This document shows positions 44,023 to 54,094 of a stretch of DNA of 64,000 bases, in pieces. Origin of the DNA: Candidatus Amoebophilus asiaticus 5a2. Lineage in GTDB: Bacteria; Bacteroidota; Bacteroidia; Cytophagales; Amoebophilaceae. Within the stretch, counting starts at the first letter, position 1; each line of letters starts with the position of its first letter. The stretch spans positions 1,654,001 through 1,718,000 of the forward strand of contig NC_010830.1 in NCBI RefSeq assembly GCF_000020565.1, written 5' to 3'. A program made the position numbers and the translations under genes. Below the pieces are notes generated by a model, which searched no databases, was not told the origin of the DNA, and worked only from the letters and a program-made list of their open reading frames with translations.

Positions 44023-46542
44023 TTAAACTGTATTATGCTTACAATAATTATGTTCATTGATCCCTATATGACATAGTACGCGCAAAATTTTCTTTCGCAT
44101 ATATTTTTTAACTTTCTCTTTCCAATTAGGTAAACTTAAATGGCCGCTCATATAACCTGATGAATCAGTAATTACATCAATTGTATCTCCAGCATCATTA
44201 ACTAGGAAAAATGTTTCTTGGTCGATTTCAATTACATGATGAGATGATTTAGTACTTGTATTAATAGTTTGTCCTAAAACACGGAATAGATTTTCAATAT
44301 CCTTACGACTAATATTCCAATTATTAGCAAAGATTTTATTAAGTGTCTTACATGCTTTTTGTGGAAGAATAAAATGGACAGAAGAAGAATTTTTAGAAAA
44401 GATTGTATCTGTTAGCTGTCCTCTTAATTCTCCATTTCGAGAAGGAGGAATAAAATTCTCATTTTCTTCCTTACTAAGAGATATATTTTCTAATCGTTTT
44501 TGCAGACGCACCTCTTCTGCTTCTTGATGCCTTTTTGCTCTAGCATTTGCTTCTTCTTTTTTACGTTGTTGCTCGTCCTGGTATACTTTTTCACTTATAG
44601 TAGTGGAAGGATCTGTATTTAATACTTGTTTTCTTACTGCTTTTGTGGTAGCAAGTGGCCCTGAATGTGGTTGCTCCAATTGCACCATTTGTTGAGCATT
44701 TTTAAATTTTTGTACACTCTTCTTACGGTTTTCTTTAAGAATTCTTTCCTTTTCTAGTTTTGCCTGAACTTTTTCTTTATAAAGTTGAGATAATTTATCG
44801 TGTTCCCCACATGCAGCATATGCATTCGCTTGAAAAATCTTAAAATCTCTCTCAAATTTTATCTTGGCATCTTCTGAAAAATAATCATAGAAAACTTTCA
44901 TAGCTTTTAACCGAATTAATGCTTCAGCAGTTCGGTTGTTTTTCATATAGATGATAATCCCCCATTTTAAAAAATTATAAATATCATATTTAGGAAATGT
45001 GCCAAGGATGTTTTTATAAGAGCTAATTAAATTATCAACTGTAAAATCCAAATGATTGCCTACAAGTTGTATAGGAGAACATTGGTTAAAAACCAATAGT
45101 GAAAGGCTCAACCCTTCTACCTTTATAAGTTGGCTATATAACTCTTCTAGTTCTGTAGCAGGTATATTTCTTGGATCTTTTATCTTGTATATATTATTAC
45201 TTAATTTCAGGCTCTCAGTAGAAAATTTAAAAAGAGGAGTTTGAGTAGGAACACTTTCTGCTATTCTTTTGCCTCGAATACACTTATTTTGTTGCTGTAC
45301 TTCGAGTACACGTTCGCTTGCTTTAATCCTTGTTTTGGGAGTTTCCTGTTCAAATGTAAGGTTGGTGTATGCTGTAGCAAGGGTATCCTTATATATCGTC
45401 GCTATCTTGTTCTTAGGTATACCAAATCGAAGATTCAATTGATTTCGAGCATTTTTATACCCATCCATATGTTTTTTAATTATTTGAGGATTTTGCTCTG
45501 CAAATTGTGGGTATCCTGTTTTGAGGATAGAACAGAGCAATAAATTATCCATTCCAATTCCTGAATTTAATTCATAAAATAGATTTGCCAACGTTACTTT
45601 ATCTTCAATCGAACCCTCATAAAAAAACTCGTCATCAAGTATATGTTTGATATATTCAACCGCCTCACTGGCTGCCGTTATTAAGTATAACTTATCATTT
45701 ATATCATAGTTTTTCTTATTTAAAGCTCTCAAGTCATTTACAAAAAGAGTTATGCTCATTGTAATATCTTCTTTTTTATCTTGATATGCTTTTAAAGAAT
45801 TGACTCCGGAAAACAATAGTTTCCATATGGTTCTTAAATCATTTAAAGCAAGCATATTTTCAGGAGTTATAATTTCTTGAGTATAAATGTCTAATCCTAA
45901 ATTTCCTATCTCTTTGATAATTCTTCGCTGTGCTGTAGAAACAGAGCTTATGCTCGTATGCTGATTGGCCCCAACTCTTTTAGATTTTCCTCTTTCACTT
46001 CCTTTATCAAGTTTTTCTAGTGTCTCCTTTGATTTATTTAGTTTTTCTTTTCCTTTACTTTTATTTTTTTGTTGACTTTTAGCTTTTTCATTCTTTTGAT
46101 TCTCGTTATCTTCCTCTTCCCCTTCATCTTTACTCTCCCCTCCTCCCATTAAACCTGTATGCCCCACATATACATATCCTGTTTCTTGGCCTTTCGGTAG
46201 AATCACATGTATATGTTGTTTACTGTTTACTTCCTGTAAATTTATACCTTGTTCTATATACACAGGTAAGGTATGGATTTTACTAAAGCATCCGTTTTTT
46301 TCCTCAACCTCGGCTTGTAACTGACTACCTTCTTGGTAAAAAGTGACCACATGCCCTCTCTGATCTATTGGTGTTTGGACAAGTAAAGGATGAATATTAT
46401 GTTCATTTAATCTTTGTTTGTGGTTGGTTGGCCCTGGAATTCCTACTGGTAGATTATTTAAACCACTGCAGCTCTGTACGCATAAGCTTATAAATAAAAT
46501 ATGGACTATAAATTGCCAATTTAGAGTATAAGAATGTTTCAT
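44023..46542 (-). CDS. Lipoprotein with shared module and long helical region
   Basis: 839 residues from the ATG at 46542 (MKHSYTLNWQ), chosen because the signal peptide with lipobox VQSC (Cys25) starts there. Shared module at about 50-135 (QRGHVVTFYQEGSQLQ to LMGGG), an acidic then Lys-rich linker (130-195), a helical body of about 550 residues, and a coiled coil (about 690-750). The last 100 residues resemble a HicA-like double-stranded-RNA-binding fold (DIENLFRVLGQ, then SSHHVIEI), a tentative match. Cargo otherwise unrecognised. Confidence 0.8.
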   Translation of the reverse strand: MKHSYTLNWQFIVHILFISLCVQSCSGLNNLPVGIPGPTNHKQRLNEHNIHPLLVQTPIDQRGHVVTFYQEGSQLQAEVEEKNGCFSKIHTLPVYIEQGINLQEVNSKQHIHVILPKGQETGYVYVGHTGLMGGGESKDEGEEEDNENQKNEKAKSQQKNKSKGKEKLNKSKETLEKLDKGSERGKSKRVGANQHTSISSVSTAQRRIIKEIGNLGLDIYTQEIITPENMLALNDLRTIWKLLFSGVNSLKAYQDKKEDITMSITLFVNDLRALNKKNYDINDKLYLITAASEAVEYIKHILDDEFFYEGSIEDKVTLANLFYELNSGIGMDNLLLCSILKTGYPQFAEQNPQIIKKHMDGYKNARNQLNLRFGIPKNKIATIYKDTLATAYTNLTFEQETPKTRIKASERVLEVQQQNKCIRGKRIAESVPTQTPLFKFSTESLKLSNNIYKIKDPRNIPATELEELYSQLIKVEGLSLSLLVFNQCSPIQLVGNHLDFTVDNLISSYKNILGTFPKYDIYNFLKWGIIIYMKNNRTAEALIRLKAMKVFYDYFSEDAKIKFERDFKIFQANAYAACGEHDKLSQLYKEKVQAKLEKERILKENRKKSVQKFKNAQQMVQLEQPHSGPLATTKAVRKQVLNTDPSTTISEKVYQDEQQRKKEEANARAKRHQEAEEVRLQKRLENISLSKEENENFIPPSRNGELRGQLTDTIFSKNSSSVHFILPQKACKTLNKIFANNWNISRKDIENLFRVLGQTINTSTKSSHHVIEIDQETFFLVNDAGDTIDVITDSSGYMSGHLSLPNWKEKVKKYMRKKILRVLCHIGINEHNYCKHNTV

Positions 46543-46666
46543 AATTTTAAGGATTAAAACCAGGTCATTCATTTTAATCCTTAAAAAACATACATGCAAA
46601 AATATAATAACCTTTTATCAAGGGTAGCATGATATAGGCTAGCTTTACCAAAGAAAAATAATAGCT

Positions 46667-46870
46667 TTAAATATCTCTTTTGAAAGATCGCTCCTTTTTA
46701 TTATCATCTTCGTCATCCTCTTCCTCTTTACTAGGCTGGTTCATACCTGCTAGAGCCCCGAAAAGCCCAATGCTACTACCTATGCTACTGCTTATGCTAG
46801 TTATTGCTTTTTGGCTTACTGTTGGCATATCAATCGTGTGCTTAGTGTACTTGTAATTATTCTCTTTCAA
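46667..46870 (-). CDS. Small hypothetical protein after the Toprim wreck
   Basis: 67 residues from a TTG, or 53 from an internal ATG (MPTVSQKAITSISSSIGSS). A Ser/Gly-rich hydrophobic segment is followed by an acidic-basic tail. It follows the broken Toprim gene closely and may be its former partner in a mobile element. Not recognised. Confidence 0.35.
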   Translation of the reverse strand: MKENNYKYTKHTIDMPTVSQKAITSISSSIGSSIGLFGALAGMNQPSKEEEDDEDDNKKERSFKRDI

Positions 46871-46877
46871 TATAGGC

Positions 46878-48420
46878 TCAATAAATACCCATGAGGTTTT
46901 CAGTATCTTTACTAGAAGCTATAACAATTTCTTTGTTTTTAGCATGTGCTGCCTGTAATAGCTCAGTTAGTGGCGTCTCTACCTTTTGTTTCAGCCTGGC
47001 CTCTACATAGACATAAGCCATATTTTCTATCTTTGCTAACTGCTCTTTGGCAAGCGACCTTTGTCCTAGAGTACTAGCAATCTTACCCTCTTGCATCTGC
47101 TCTATAGCTTTCATTTGATTATTATAGTGAAGAAGTACATCTAGTGGAGAGGTAACAAGGACAATCTGATGGGCTTTTTTACATCCCCCCTAATAACATC
47201 TACAGCAGGTGCACTAGCGAGGTCTATATGTTCTTGTATCCCTTTCACTGGGTCGATACTTATACTCCAAGTACCAGCTATTTCTGCCTTGGCAGTCCCT
47301 TTGAGAGCAACCATTACCACTTTTTCACTCGTTTTAAAATTCTCACTAAATGCTTCTAATGTTTGCTTATTTAGTCCAGCTTGTACTAGAATAGACTTCT
47401 CATAAGGTTTTGATTCAAAAAACCTCCACTGCTTTTGAGCTATCTCTTTGCTTGAGAGTACATTTCCGGATCTATTCCATGCAACTCTTGCTCAAGCACC
47501 TCATTCCAGTCTTTTCCATACTTAGGGACTTCAATATGTTAGTTACATTGCGCTTGCTCTAGCATATGGCTAAGGACTTCACCCATGTTTATTCCAGCCT
47601 TATCATTGTCCAAAGCCACCACTACCCGCTGGTTACTTTTAGAAGCTAATTCAAATATCTGCCCTAAATCTCTTTTAATACCATCCGTTAAGTTACCACA
47701 AGTACTGATATAAGCTGTTGTTGATGGATTTAAAGGCTCTTCACTTGGGCATACCTCTTTTAACTATTTTCCAGCCCTATTCTTGCCCTAAACTAAGTTG
47801 CCAGGTAGCTCAGTGCATCAACAGGGCTTTCAGTAATCACGACCGTGCGAGCATCCTCGAGCTTATGAGCCTTTTCTTGTAAGACAGATAACTCCCTAGG
47901 AAGCCCTGTCTGAAAATATTTATCATTACTCCCCTCCCTCTTTTCATAATAGGTAATGGTGCTAGCTAGCCTAGCTTGTCCATTTGCAGCAAAATCTTTA
48001 TACAACGCAAAGGCAGCAACCTGAAGGCTGACTTTCATCCCTTCTAAATCTTTGTAAGTATCTTTATCAATAGCTCTTTGGAAAAGAAAGCCATCTCCTT
48101 TGTAAGGGACAATCCTATCTAAATGCTTTTGTGCTTGTTCACTTTGCTCAAGAGGAGTTAATGCTAGGATAGGTTTTTTTAAAATAGGTTCTAAGAATCA
48201 GAGAGATACCCCAAGCCCATAGGAGGATAGTCAGGCGGATGGTGAATAGCTTCAATATGATATGGCGTTTTGCCAAGGATAAATCTATCGAGATGGCTAA
48301 TAATCTGGCAGAGCGACAGCTGAGAAAGTATGTTATCTATAGAAAGAAGCTGCTCTTTACCTGGTCTATTTAGGGCAATAAATTTGTCGAGTGCATACTA
48401 AGCTTATACTTAAGCTGCCG
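46878..48420 (-). pseudogene. Toprim-domain protein of a mobile element, multiply frameshifted
   Basis: Coding pieces in different frames follow one another: KTPYHIEAIHHPPDYPP (near 48260), PILKKPILALTPLEQ, then a Toprim_2 region (RTVVITESPVDALSYLA at 47793-47850), STCGNLTDGIKRDLGQIF and VVVALDNDKAG (near 47620), KGTAKAEIAGTWSISIDP (near 47250) and a helical C-terminus (to 46878). The Toprim pattern with ESPxDALS and DNDKAG is that of primase-like proteins on Bacteroidota conjugative or mobilisable elements. At least four frame breaks exist, so it is dead. IS1 abuts its 5' side. Confidence 0.7.
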
Positions 48421-48510
48421 CTTGAGTCAAAGTAATGCTTTTGCTTAGCTAAGCCAGTGTATTAAGACGATCTCTATGGTTGTGGCCTGAACGGATACAC
48501 ACAATAATAT

Positions 48511-49247
48511 TTGGTATTGTTAAATTGGGATAGGATTAGTAAGTTAGAGGAAAAAGTATGAATTGTCCTCGATGTAATAATACTCAAAGCTGTAAAGATG
48601 GAATTGTTAGAGGTAGACAGCGCTACCAGTGTAAAAGTTGCCGTTTCCGTTACACAGTTAGCCACAAATCAGATGTTAAACCTCTATATACTAAGCGAAA
48701 AGCGTTGCAATTATACTTAGAAGGATTAGGATTTCGAGCTATAGGGCGTATACTCAACATAAGCTATGGGACAGTCTATCAATGGGTAAAAGCATGTGGA
48801 GATCAAGTAAGTTTACCAGAAAGCCAAGATCAAGTAGATATAGTCGAGATGGATGAAATACACACTTATGTGGGTTCAAAAAAGTCTACTGCTGGATATG
48901 GATAGCTGTTGATAGGATAAGCAAGCGCTTTATATCATATGTGTGTGGAGATCGCTCGACACAAACCGGACTGAAGTTATGGGAGCGCGTCAAGGATATA
49001 GGCAAGCTGTATTGTAGTGACTATTGGAAAAGTTATGAGCAGTTTATTCCAAAAGATAAACACCGACAAAGCAAATCAGAAACTTATACAGTGGAAGGAT
49101 ATAATAGCTTAATTAGGCACTATTTAGCAAGATTTAAGCGTAAAGGAAAATGCTATAGCAAACAGGTGCACATGATAGAAAAATCGCTCAACCTGCTAAT
49201 GGCCAAGCTAAATAATCAGCTGCCTATCTTAATTTAACAATACCAAA
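48511..49247 (+). mobile_element. IS1-family element
   Basis: About 737 bp. Inverted ends contain TTGGTATTGTTAAATT. Flanks on both sides are AT-rich and similar (TAATAT / AATATT), so the exact target repeat could not be fixed. Confidence 0.8.
48558..49237 (+). CDS. IS1 transposase made by -1 frameshift (InsA/InsB type)
   Basis: Zinc-finger N-terminus (CPRCNNTQSC, CKSCRFRY) and HTH (RAIGRILNISYGTVYQWVK) are followed by the first Asp in EMDEIHTYVGSKK. The frame then ends 8 codons later. A heptamer A_AAA_AAG (48878-48884) lies in zero frame exactly there; slipping -1 continues VYCWIWIAVDRISKRF, then YCSDYWKSYEQF and YTVEGYNSLIRHYL, giving about 226 residues, the usual size. IS1 is known to use such a -1 shift (heptamer A AAA AAC). 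I treat it as probably programmed, although the site is farther downstream than in E. coli IS1. Confidence 0.8.
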
Positions 49248-49308
49248 ATATTTTTATATTTTATACTTGCTATTGTAGTAAGCATATAAAATTCTTTTAC
49301 TGTAAATT

Positions 49309-50310
49309 TTATTGTATGTTAGGGTTTCCTTCTGTTTCCGTATTAGGTTCACCTTCTCCTGATATAGCAGCCCGCATATTAGTATCTGCCTTTATATTTT
49401 GCATACGGTAATAGTCCATTACACCGATATGCCCACTTTTTAAAGCAGCTGACATAGCCTTAGGTATTTCTGATTCTGCTAAAATAACTTGAGCCCTAGC
49501 CTCCTGAGACTTAGCACGCATCTCTTGTTCTACTGCTACTGCCATAGCTCTACGTTCTTCTGCCTTAGCCTCTGCAACTCTTAAATCAGCATTTGCTTGA
49601 TCTATCTGTAATTTAGCACCAATATTTTCTCCTACATCCACATCAGCTATATCTATAGACAATATTTCAAAAGCTGTACCTGCATCTAAGCCTCTTTGCA
49701 GAACTAATTTAGAGATTTGATCTGGATTAGCTAATACCTCTTTATGGCTGGCCGCAGATCCTATAGAAGTAACAATACCTTCCCCTACCCTAGCCAGTAT
49801 TGTATCCTCACCTGCGCCTCCTACCAATTGTTGTATATTAGCACGCACAGTAACTCTAGCTTTAGTAACTAACTGAATACCATCAGCAGCCACAGCAGCT
49901 ACAGAAGGGGTATTAATAACCTTAGGATTTACAGAAATCTGTACTGCCTGAAAAACATCTCTACCAGCTAAATCTATTGCGGTAGCTTGTTTAAAAGTTA
50001 ATTTTATATTGGCTTTATCAGCAGAGATCAAAGCCCTAATTACTGAAGGCACATTGCCACCAGCTAGGTAGTGTGTTTCAATTTCTGTAGTAGTCACTTG
50101 TAAGCCTGCTTTAGTGGCGGTAATCATAGACTCTACAATAACACGAGGGGGCACTCTACGAATACGCATAAAAACTAATTCGAATAGACTTACTCGTACA
50201 CCTGAAAATAAAGCTGTAATCCATAAGTTGACAGGGAAGAAATATAAAAACAAAAGAAACCCAAGCAATATAGGTATCCAGAGTGTGGAATTATCATACA
50301 AATAGGTCAT
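49309..50310 (-). CDS. floA: Flotillin-like protein FloA
   Basis: 333 residues (UPF0365). N-terminal membrane helix ([18 protein letters not shown]), [22 protein letters not shown]-like domain with [18 protein letters not shown], and a coiled coil ([20 protein letters not shown]). FloA assembles membrane microdomains and affects envelope homeostasis. Full length, monocistronic. Confidence 0.93.
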
Positions 50311-50516
50311 AAAATAAGTTTTAAAGTCGTTTTTAAATAATATTACTTTAAGTATTAAAACGCAATATAGTGAAATGCATTAAAAAATTTCAAGAATTAC
50401 TTTTATCTTCGCACACATCAAGAAGCGTACTTCCACAAAAATACTTTCTTGTGTTTAATAAAGATGTACTTAGAACTATTTTAAATCTCTTAAATGTACA
50501 AGTTAGACATTTCTAG

Positions 50517-52043
50517 ATGTACTTATTAAATCAATCTTTTAATTGGCTACTTAAGCAAAGGCTAAGTAGACTGCAGCATGCTATAGAAAACCCTATAGAT
50601 ATGCAAGCTACATTGCTACATACACTTATACAAAAAGGAGCGCAAACCGAGTATGGACAACAATTTAGCTATCATACAATTGCCACCAAGCAACATTTTA
50701 AAGAACAAGTACCTATATGTACTTACGAGGAATTATATCCTTATATAAAAAAAGTCTTACAAGGTAGCGTTAATGTTCTTTGGCCTACACCTATTAAATG
50801 GTTTGCCAAATCTTCAGGAACTACCAATGACCGTAGCAAGTTTATACCTGTGTCTACAGAAGCACTTAAAGAGGGGCATTATAAGGCTGGGAAAGATATG
50901 CTTGCTATTTATTTATCCAATCAACCTCATAGCCAACTGCTACATGGAAAAAACCTTGCTATGGGTGGCAGTTTATATACCAATAGTTTTTGCCCAAATT
51001 CTGATACAAAATATGGTGATGTATCAGCTGTCATCATGAAAAATCTTCCTTTGTGGGCAAAGTGGGCTAGCACACCTAATCTAGACATAGCATTATTAGA
51101 GAATTGGGAAGAAAAGTTAGAAAAGTTAGCACAAATTACTGCACAAGAAAATATAACTTCTATTACAGGCATACCTACCTGGTTATTAGTCTTATTAAAT
51201 AAAGTACTAGCTATCAAACAGGCAACTAATATTGCCGAAATATGGCCTATGCTAGAACTTTTCATTCATGGTGGCGTTTCTTTTACCCCCTACAGAGATC
51301 TATTTAAAAATATTGCTTCCACAAACACGCATTATATGGAGGTTTATAATGCTTCAGAAGGTTTCTTTGCTATACAAGACCAAATAAATGGCTCTGAACT
51401 CTTGCTATTAGTAGATCATGGAATTTATTATGAGTTTATACCCATTGAAGAGCTTGATGATTCCCATCCAACAGTCATTGATTTAGCTGACGTTAAAGTA
51501 GGACAAATCTATGCAGTGGTTATTACTACTAATGCTGGTCTTTGGCGCTATCAAATTGGCGATACAATTAAGTTTACCTCAACTGCACCTTATAGAATTA
51601 AAATAGCAGGTAGGACCAAGCATTTTATTAATACTTTTGGAGAAGAATTGGTTATTGATAATGCGGATATGGCCATTGCTGACGCTTGCATGCTCACAGG
51701 TACTACTATTAGTGACTATACAGCGGGCCCCAACTATACATCTGATAGTAAAAAAGGACAACACGAGTGGCTAATTGAATTTGTACAAGAACCAACCAAT
51801 TTAGATGAGTTTACGGATATATTGGACCGAAAGCTACAGGAATTAAATTCTGATTATGAAGCCAAACGTTATAAAGATTTTATTCTTGCAAAGCCAGTTA
51901 TAAGACCTGTACCTAAAGGCGTATTCTATGCTTGGATGAAAAAGAATAATAAGCTAGGAAATCAAAATAAAGTGCCCCGGTTGTTCAATTCAAGAAAATA
52001 TTTAGATGAAATATACCAATTGATTCAAGAAGATGTTTATTGA
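50517..52043 (+). CDS. GH3 (auxin-responsive promoter) family acyl-amido synthetase-like protein
   Basis: 508 residues. Adenylate-forming fold: ATP motif AKSSGTTNDRSKFIPVS near residue 97, YNASEGFFAIQD (about 278), LWRYQIGDTIKF (about 341). Plant GH3 proteins conjugate acyl acids to amino acids; bacterial homologues are common in Bacteroidota but of unknown substrate. Full length. Could make or modify an acyl conjugate in host contact, but that is speculation. Confidence 0.88.
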   Translation: MYLLNQSFNWLLKQRLSRLQHAIENPIDMQATLLHTLIQKGAQTEYGQQFSYHTIATKQHFKEQVPICTYEELYPYIKKVLQGSVNVLWPTPIKWFAKSSGTTNDRSKFIPVSTEALKEGHYKAGKDMLAIYLSNQPHSQLLHGKNLAMGGSLYTNSFCPNSDTKYGDVSAVIMKNLPLWAKWASTPNLDIALLENWEEKLEKLAQITAQENITSITGIPTWLLVLLNKVLAIKQATNIAEIWPMLELFIHGGVSFTPYRDLFKNIASTNTHYMEVYNASEGFFAIQDQINGSELLLLVDHGIYYEFIPIEELDDSHPTVIDLADVKVGQIYAVVITTNAGLWRYQIGDTIKFTSTAPYRIKIAGRTKHFINTFGEELVIDNADMAIADACMLTGTTISDYTAGPNYTSDSKKGQHEWLIEFVQEPTNLDEFTDILDRKLQELNSDYEAKRYKDFILAKPVIRPVPKGVFYAWMKKNNKLGNQNKVPRLFNSRKYLDEIYQLIQEDVY

Positions 52044-52265
52044 GACAGACAACTGAATAATGTTTGTATATCAAATATTTTTTTAAACTTAACTATTTTA
52101 TAGACTATATTCACGATACAAACTATATACTTAATTAGCCAAGATCTCAACTCGATAATAAAGCAATTTTATTTAAATAGAAATTGTATTTAAGAAGCTA
52201 ACTAACTTGTTGATTAAGGGGGTATCTACTACTTTTACATATAGCTTATCAGGCTAACCTATCCT

Positions 52266-53285
52266 ATGGATTTACAAGAGAATATTCCTTTACAATCATT
52301 AAACACTTTTGGGATTGCTGCCACCGCACGCTACTACAGTTTGGTTAAAAGCCAAGCTATGCTCAAGCAATTATTAAATAACAGCAGTTTACACTCTTTA
52401 CTAAAATTAACTATAGGAGGTGGCAGTAATATCCTTTTTGTAAAGGACTTCGATGGGTGGGTTATACACATGGATATAAAAGGAATAGAAAAACTTGGAG
52501 AAGATAATAATCATATATGGTTGCACGTAGGCGCTGGTGTAAACTGGCATAGTTTAGTTTTATACTGCATAGAAAAAGGCTATGCAGGCATTGAGAATTT
52601 ATCATTAATTCCGGGTACGGTAGGCGCAGCACCTATACAAAATATTGGAGCTTATGGAGTAGAATTTAGTGAGGTATTTGAATCCTTAGAAGCACTTGAA
52701 ATAAGCACAGGACTTATTAAAAAGTTTAATAAAGAAGCTTGTGCTTTTAGTTATCGAGATAGCATATTTAAAAGCAGCCTGAAAGGACAATACATTATTT
52801 TGCAAGTAACACTACGCTTAAACAAGCAGCCCACTTTTCAGACAAACTATGGTGCTATACAAGAAGTCCTAGCTTCCATGAAGCCTAGAACCTTATCTAT
52901 TAAAGCCATTAGTGATGCGGTTATTTATATTCGCCAACAGAAACTTCCTAACCCAGCTTATATAGGCAATGCTGGGAGTTTTTTCAAAAATCCTATTATC
53001 GACCAAGCTAAAGCTACTCTACTTCGAAACAAATACCCTAATATACCAGTGCATATTCTAGCAAACGGTTATGCCAAACTACCTGCAGCTTGGCTTATAG
53101 AACAATCTGGTTGGAAAGGATATAGGCACGATGCAGTAGGTGTACATTTACACCAGCCATTAGTTATTGTTAATTATGGAGGAGCAACAGGCAAAGCTGT
53201 ATACAAGTTAGCACAAGCAATTCAGGCAAGTGTAGCCGAGAATTTTAGTGTTATGTTAGAACCTGAAGTTAATATTATTCAATAA
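52266..53285 (+). CDS. murB: UDP-N-acetylenolpyruvoylglucosamine reductase MurB
   Basis: 339 residues, catalyses the NADPH-dependent reduction step making UDP-MurNAc. FAD-binding GGGSNILF (about 57), SLIPGTVGAAPIQNIGAYG (about 117), CAFSYRDSIFK, catalytic Ser region NAGSFFKNP (about 238) and MLEPEVNII at the end: a type I MurB. Full length and intact, so precursor synthesis is plausibly retained. Monocistronic. Confidence 0.95.
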   Translation: MDLQENIPLQSLNTFGIAATARYYSLVKSQAMLKQLLNNSSLHSLLKLTIGGGSNILFVKDFDGWVIHMDIKGIEKLGEDNNHIWLHVGAGVNWHSLVLYCIEKGYAGIENLSLIPGTVGAAPIQNIGAYGVEFSEVFESLEALEISTGLIKKFNKEACAFSYRDSIFKSSLKGQYIILQVTLRLNKQPTFQTNYGAIQEVLASMKPRTLSIKAISDAVIYIRQQKLPNPAYIGNAGSFFKNPIIDQAKATLLRNKYPNIPVHILANGYAKLPAAWLIEQSGWKGYRHDAVGVHLHQPLVIVNYGGATGKAVYKLAQAIQASVAENFSVMLEPEVNIIQ

Positions 53286-53297
53286 GGAAGACAACTA

Positions 53298-53780
53298 TCA
53301 GATTGTAGAGATATTGTTATAATTCGATTGTTGATATGCCTCTACTTTTACACCAAAAGAGTCTAAAAATTCTAATCCTTCCTCTTTAGATAATCCTTTA
53401 TAAGCCGCGTAAGACTGAACATAAACAACCCTTTTAATGCCTACTGTAAAGATAATACGTGCACAAGGCAAACAAGGCGATAAAGTAATATAAAGGGTAG
53501 CACCTGTTACGGCAGCTTGGTTGCTTAAGGCATATAGAATAGCATTTTGTTCTGCATGTATGGCCAAAGAACAGCCACCTTTAACATCTCTAGGGCAACC
53601 TATTCCTGGCCATTGCTCATCACAATTGTAAGTTCCAGAAGGTGGCCCATTATAGCCAATAGAAATAATACGTGTATCTTTAGCCAAAACAGCGCCAACT
53701 TGCAATTTTACACAATGCGATCGCTTAGCTAACTGAAGCGCTAATTGTATAAATATATCATCAAATTCAGGCCTATTCAT
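53298..53780 (-). CDS. dCMP deaminase (ComEB family)
   Basis: 160 residues. Zinc site HAEQNAILYAL and SPCLPCARI, with GAVLAKDTRIISIGYNGPPSGT. It deaminates dCMP to dUMP for dTTP synthesis. Ends 13 bp from the convergent murB stop. Confidence 0.92.
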   Translation of the reverse strand: MNRPEFDDIFIQLALQLAKRSHCVKLQVGAVLAKDTRIISIGYNGPPSGTYNCDEQWPGIGCPRDVKGGCSLAIHAEQNAILYALSNQAAVTGATLYITLSPCLPCARIIFTVGIKRVVYVQSYAAYKGLSKEEGLEFLDSFGVKVEAYQQSNYNNISTI

Positions 53781-54094
53781 ATGCTTGATATTGTATTCAT
53801 CTCTTTAAATCACATCAGACAGCAAATATAGAATATAAAGTTTAAAATTTTTTCTTACTTTCTCCGTTGGTGCGTAGGTTCTAGGTTGCTGTTACTGGAC
53901 TGCTTATTAAACATTCAAGGAAAGACCTTACTTCTGTATATAATTGATAAGTAACTTGAATAGCTAATTAATTTGCGTGTAAAGCTTTACTTTATTAACT
54001 AATAACTAAATAAAGCTAGTTATACAGGTTAAACATACACCATGCAAGCATTATCTGTTTATGGATTAAGGATTCCTTTCTTATTCAAGAAAGT
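53781..54094. other. 314-bp gap, nothing recognised
   Basis: AT-rich. AGCTTTA and TAAAGCT around 53985-54020 could form a weak hairpin, but no T-run follows. Confidence 0.3.

Noticed and set aside
47169-47405. Plus-strand frame of 78 residues
   Set aside because: The minus strand here encodes a piece of the Toprim wreck (KGTAKAEIAGTW), so the plus frame is a shadow.
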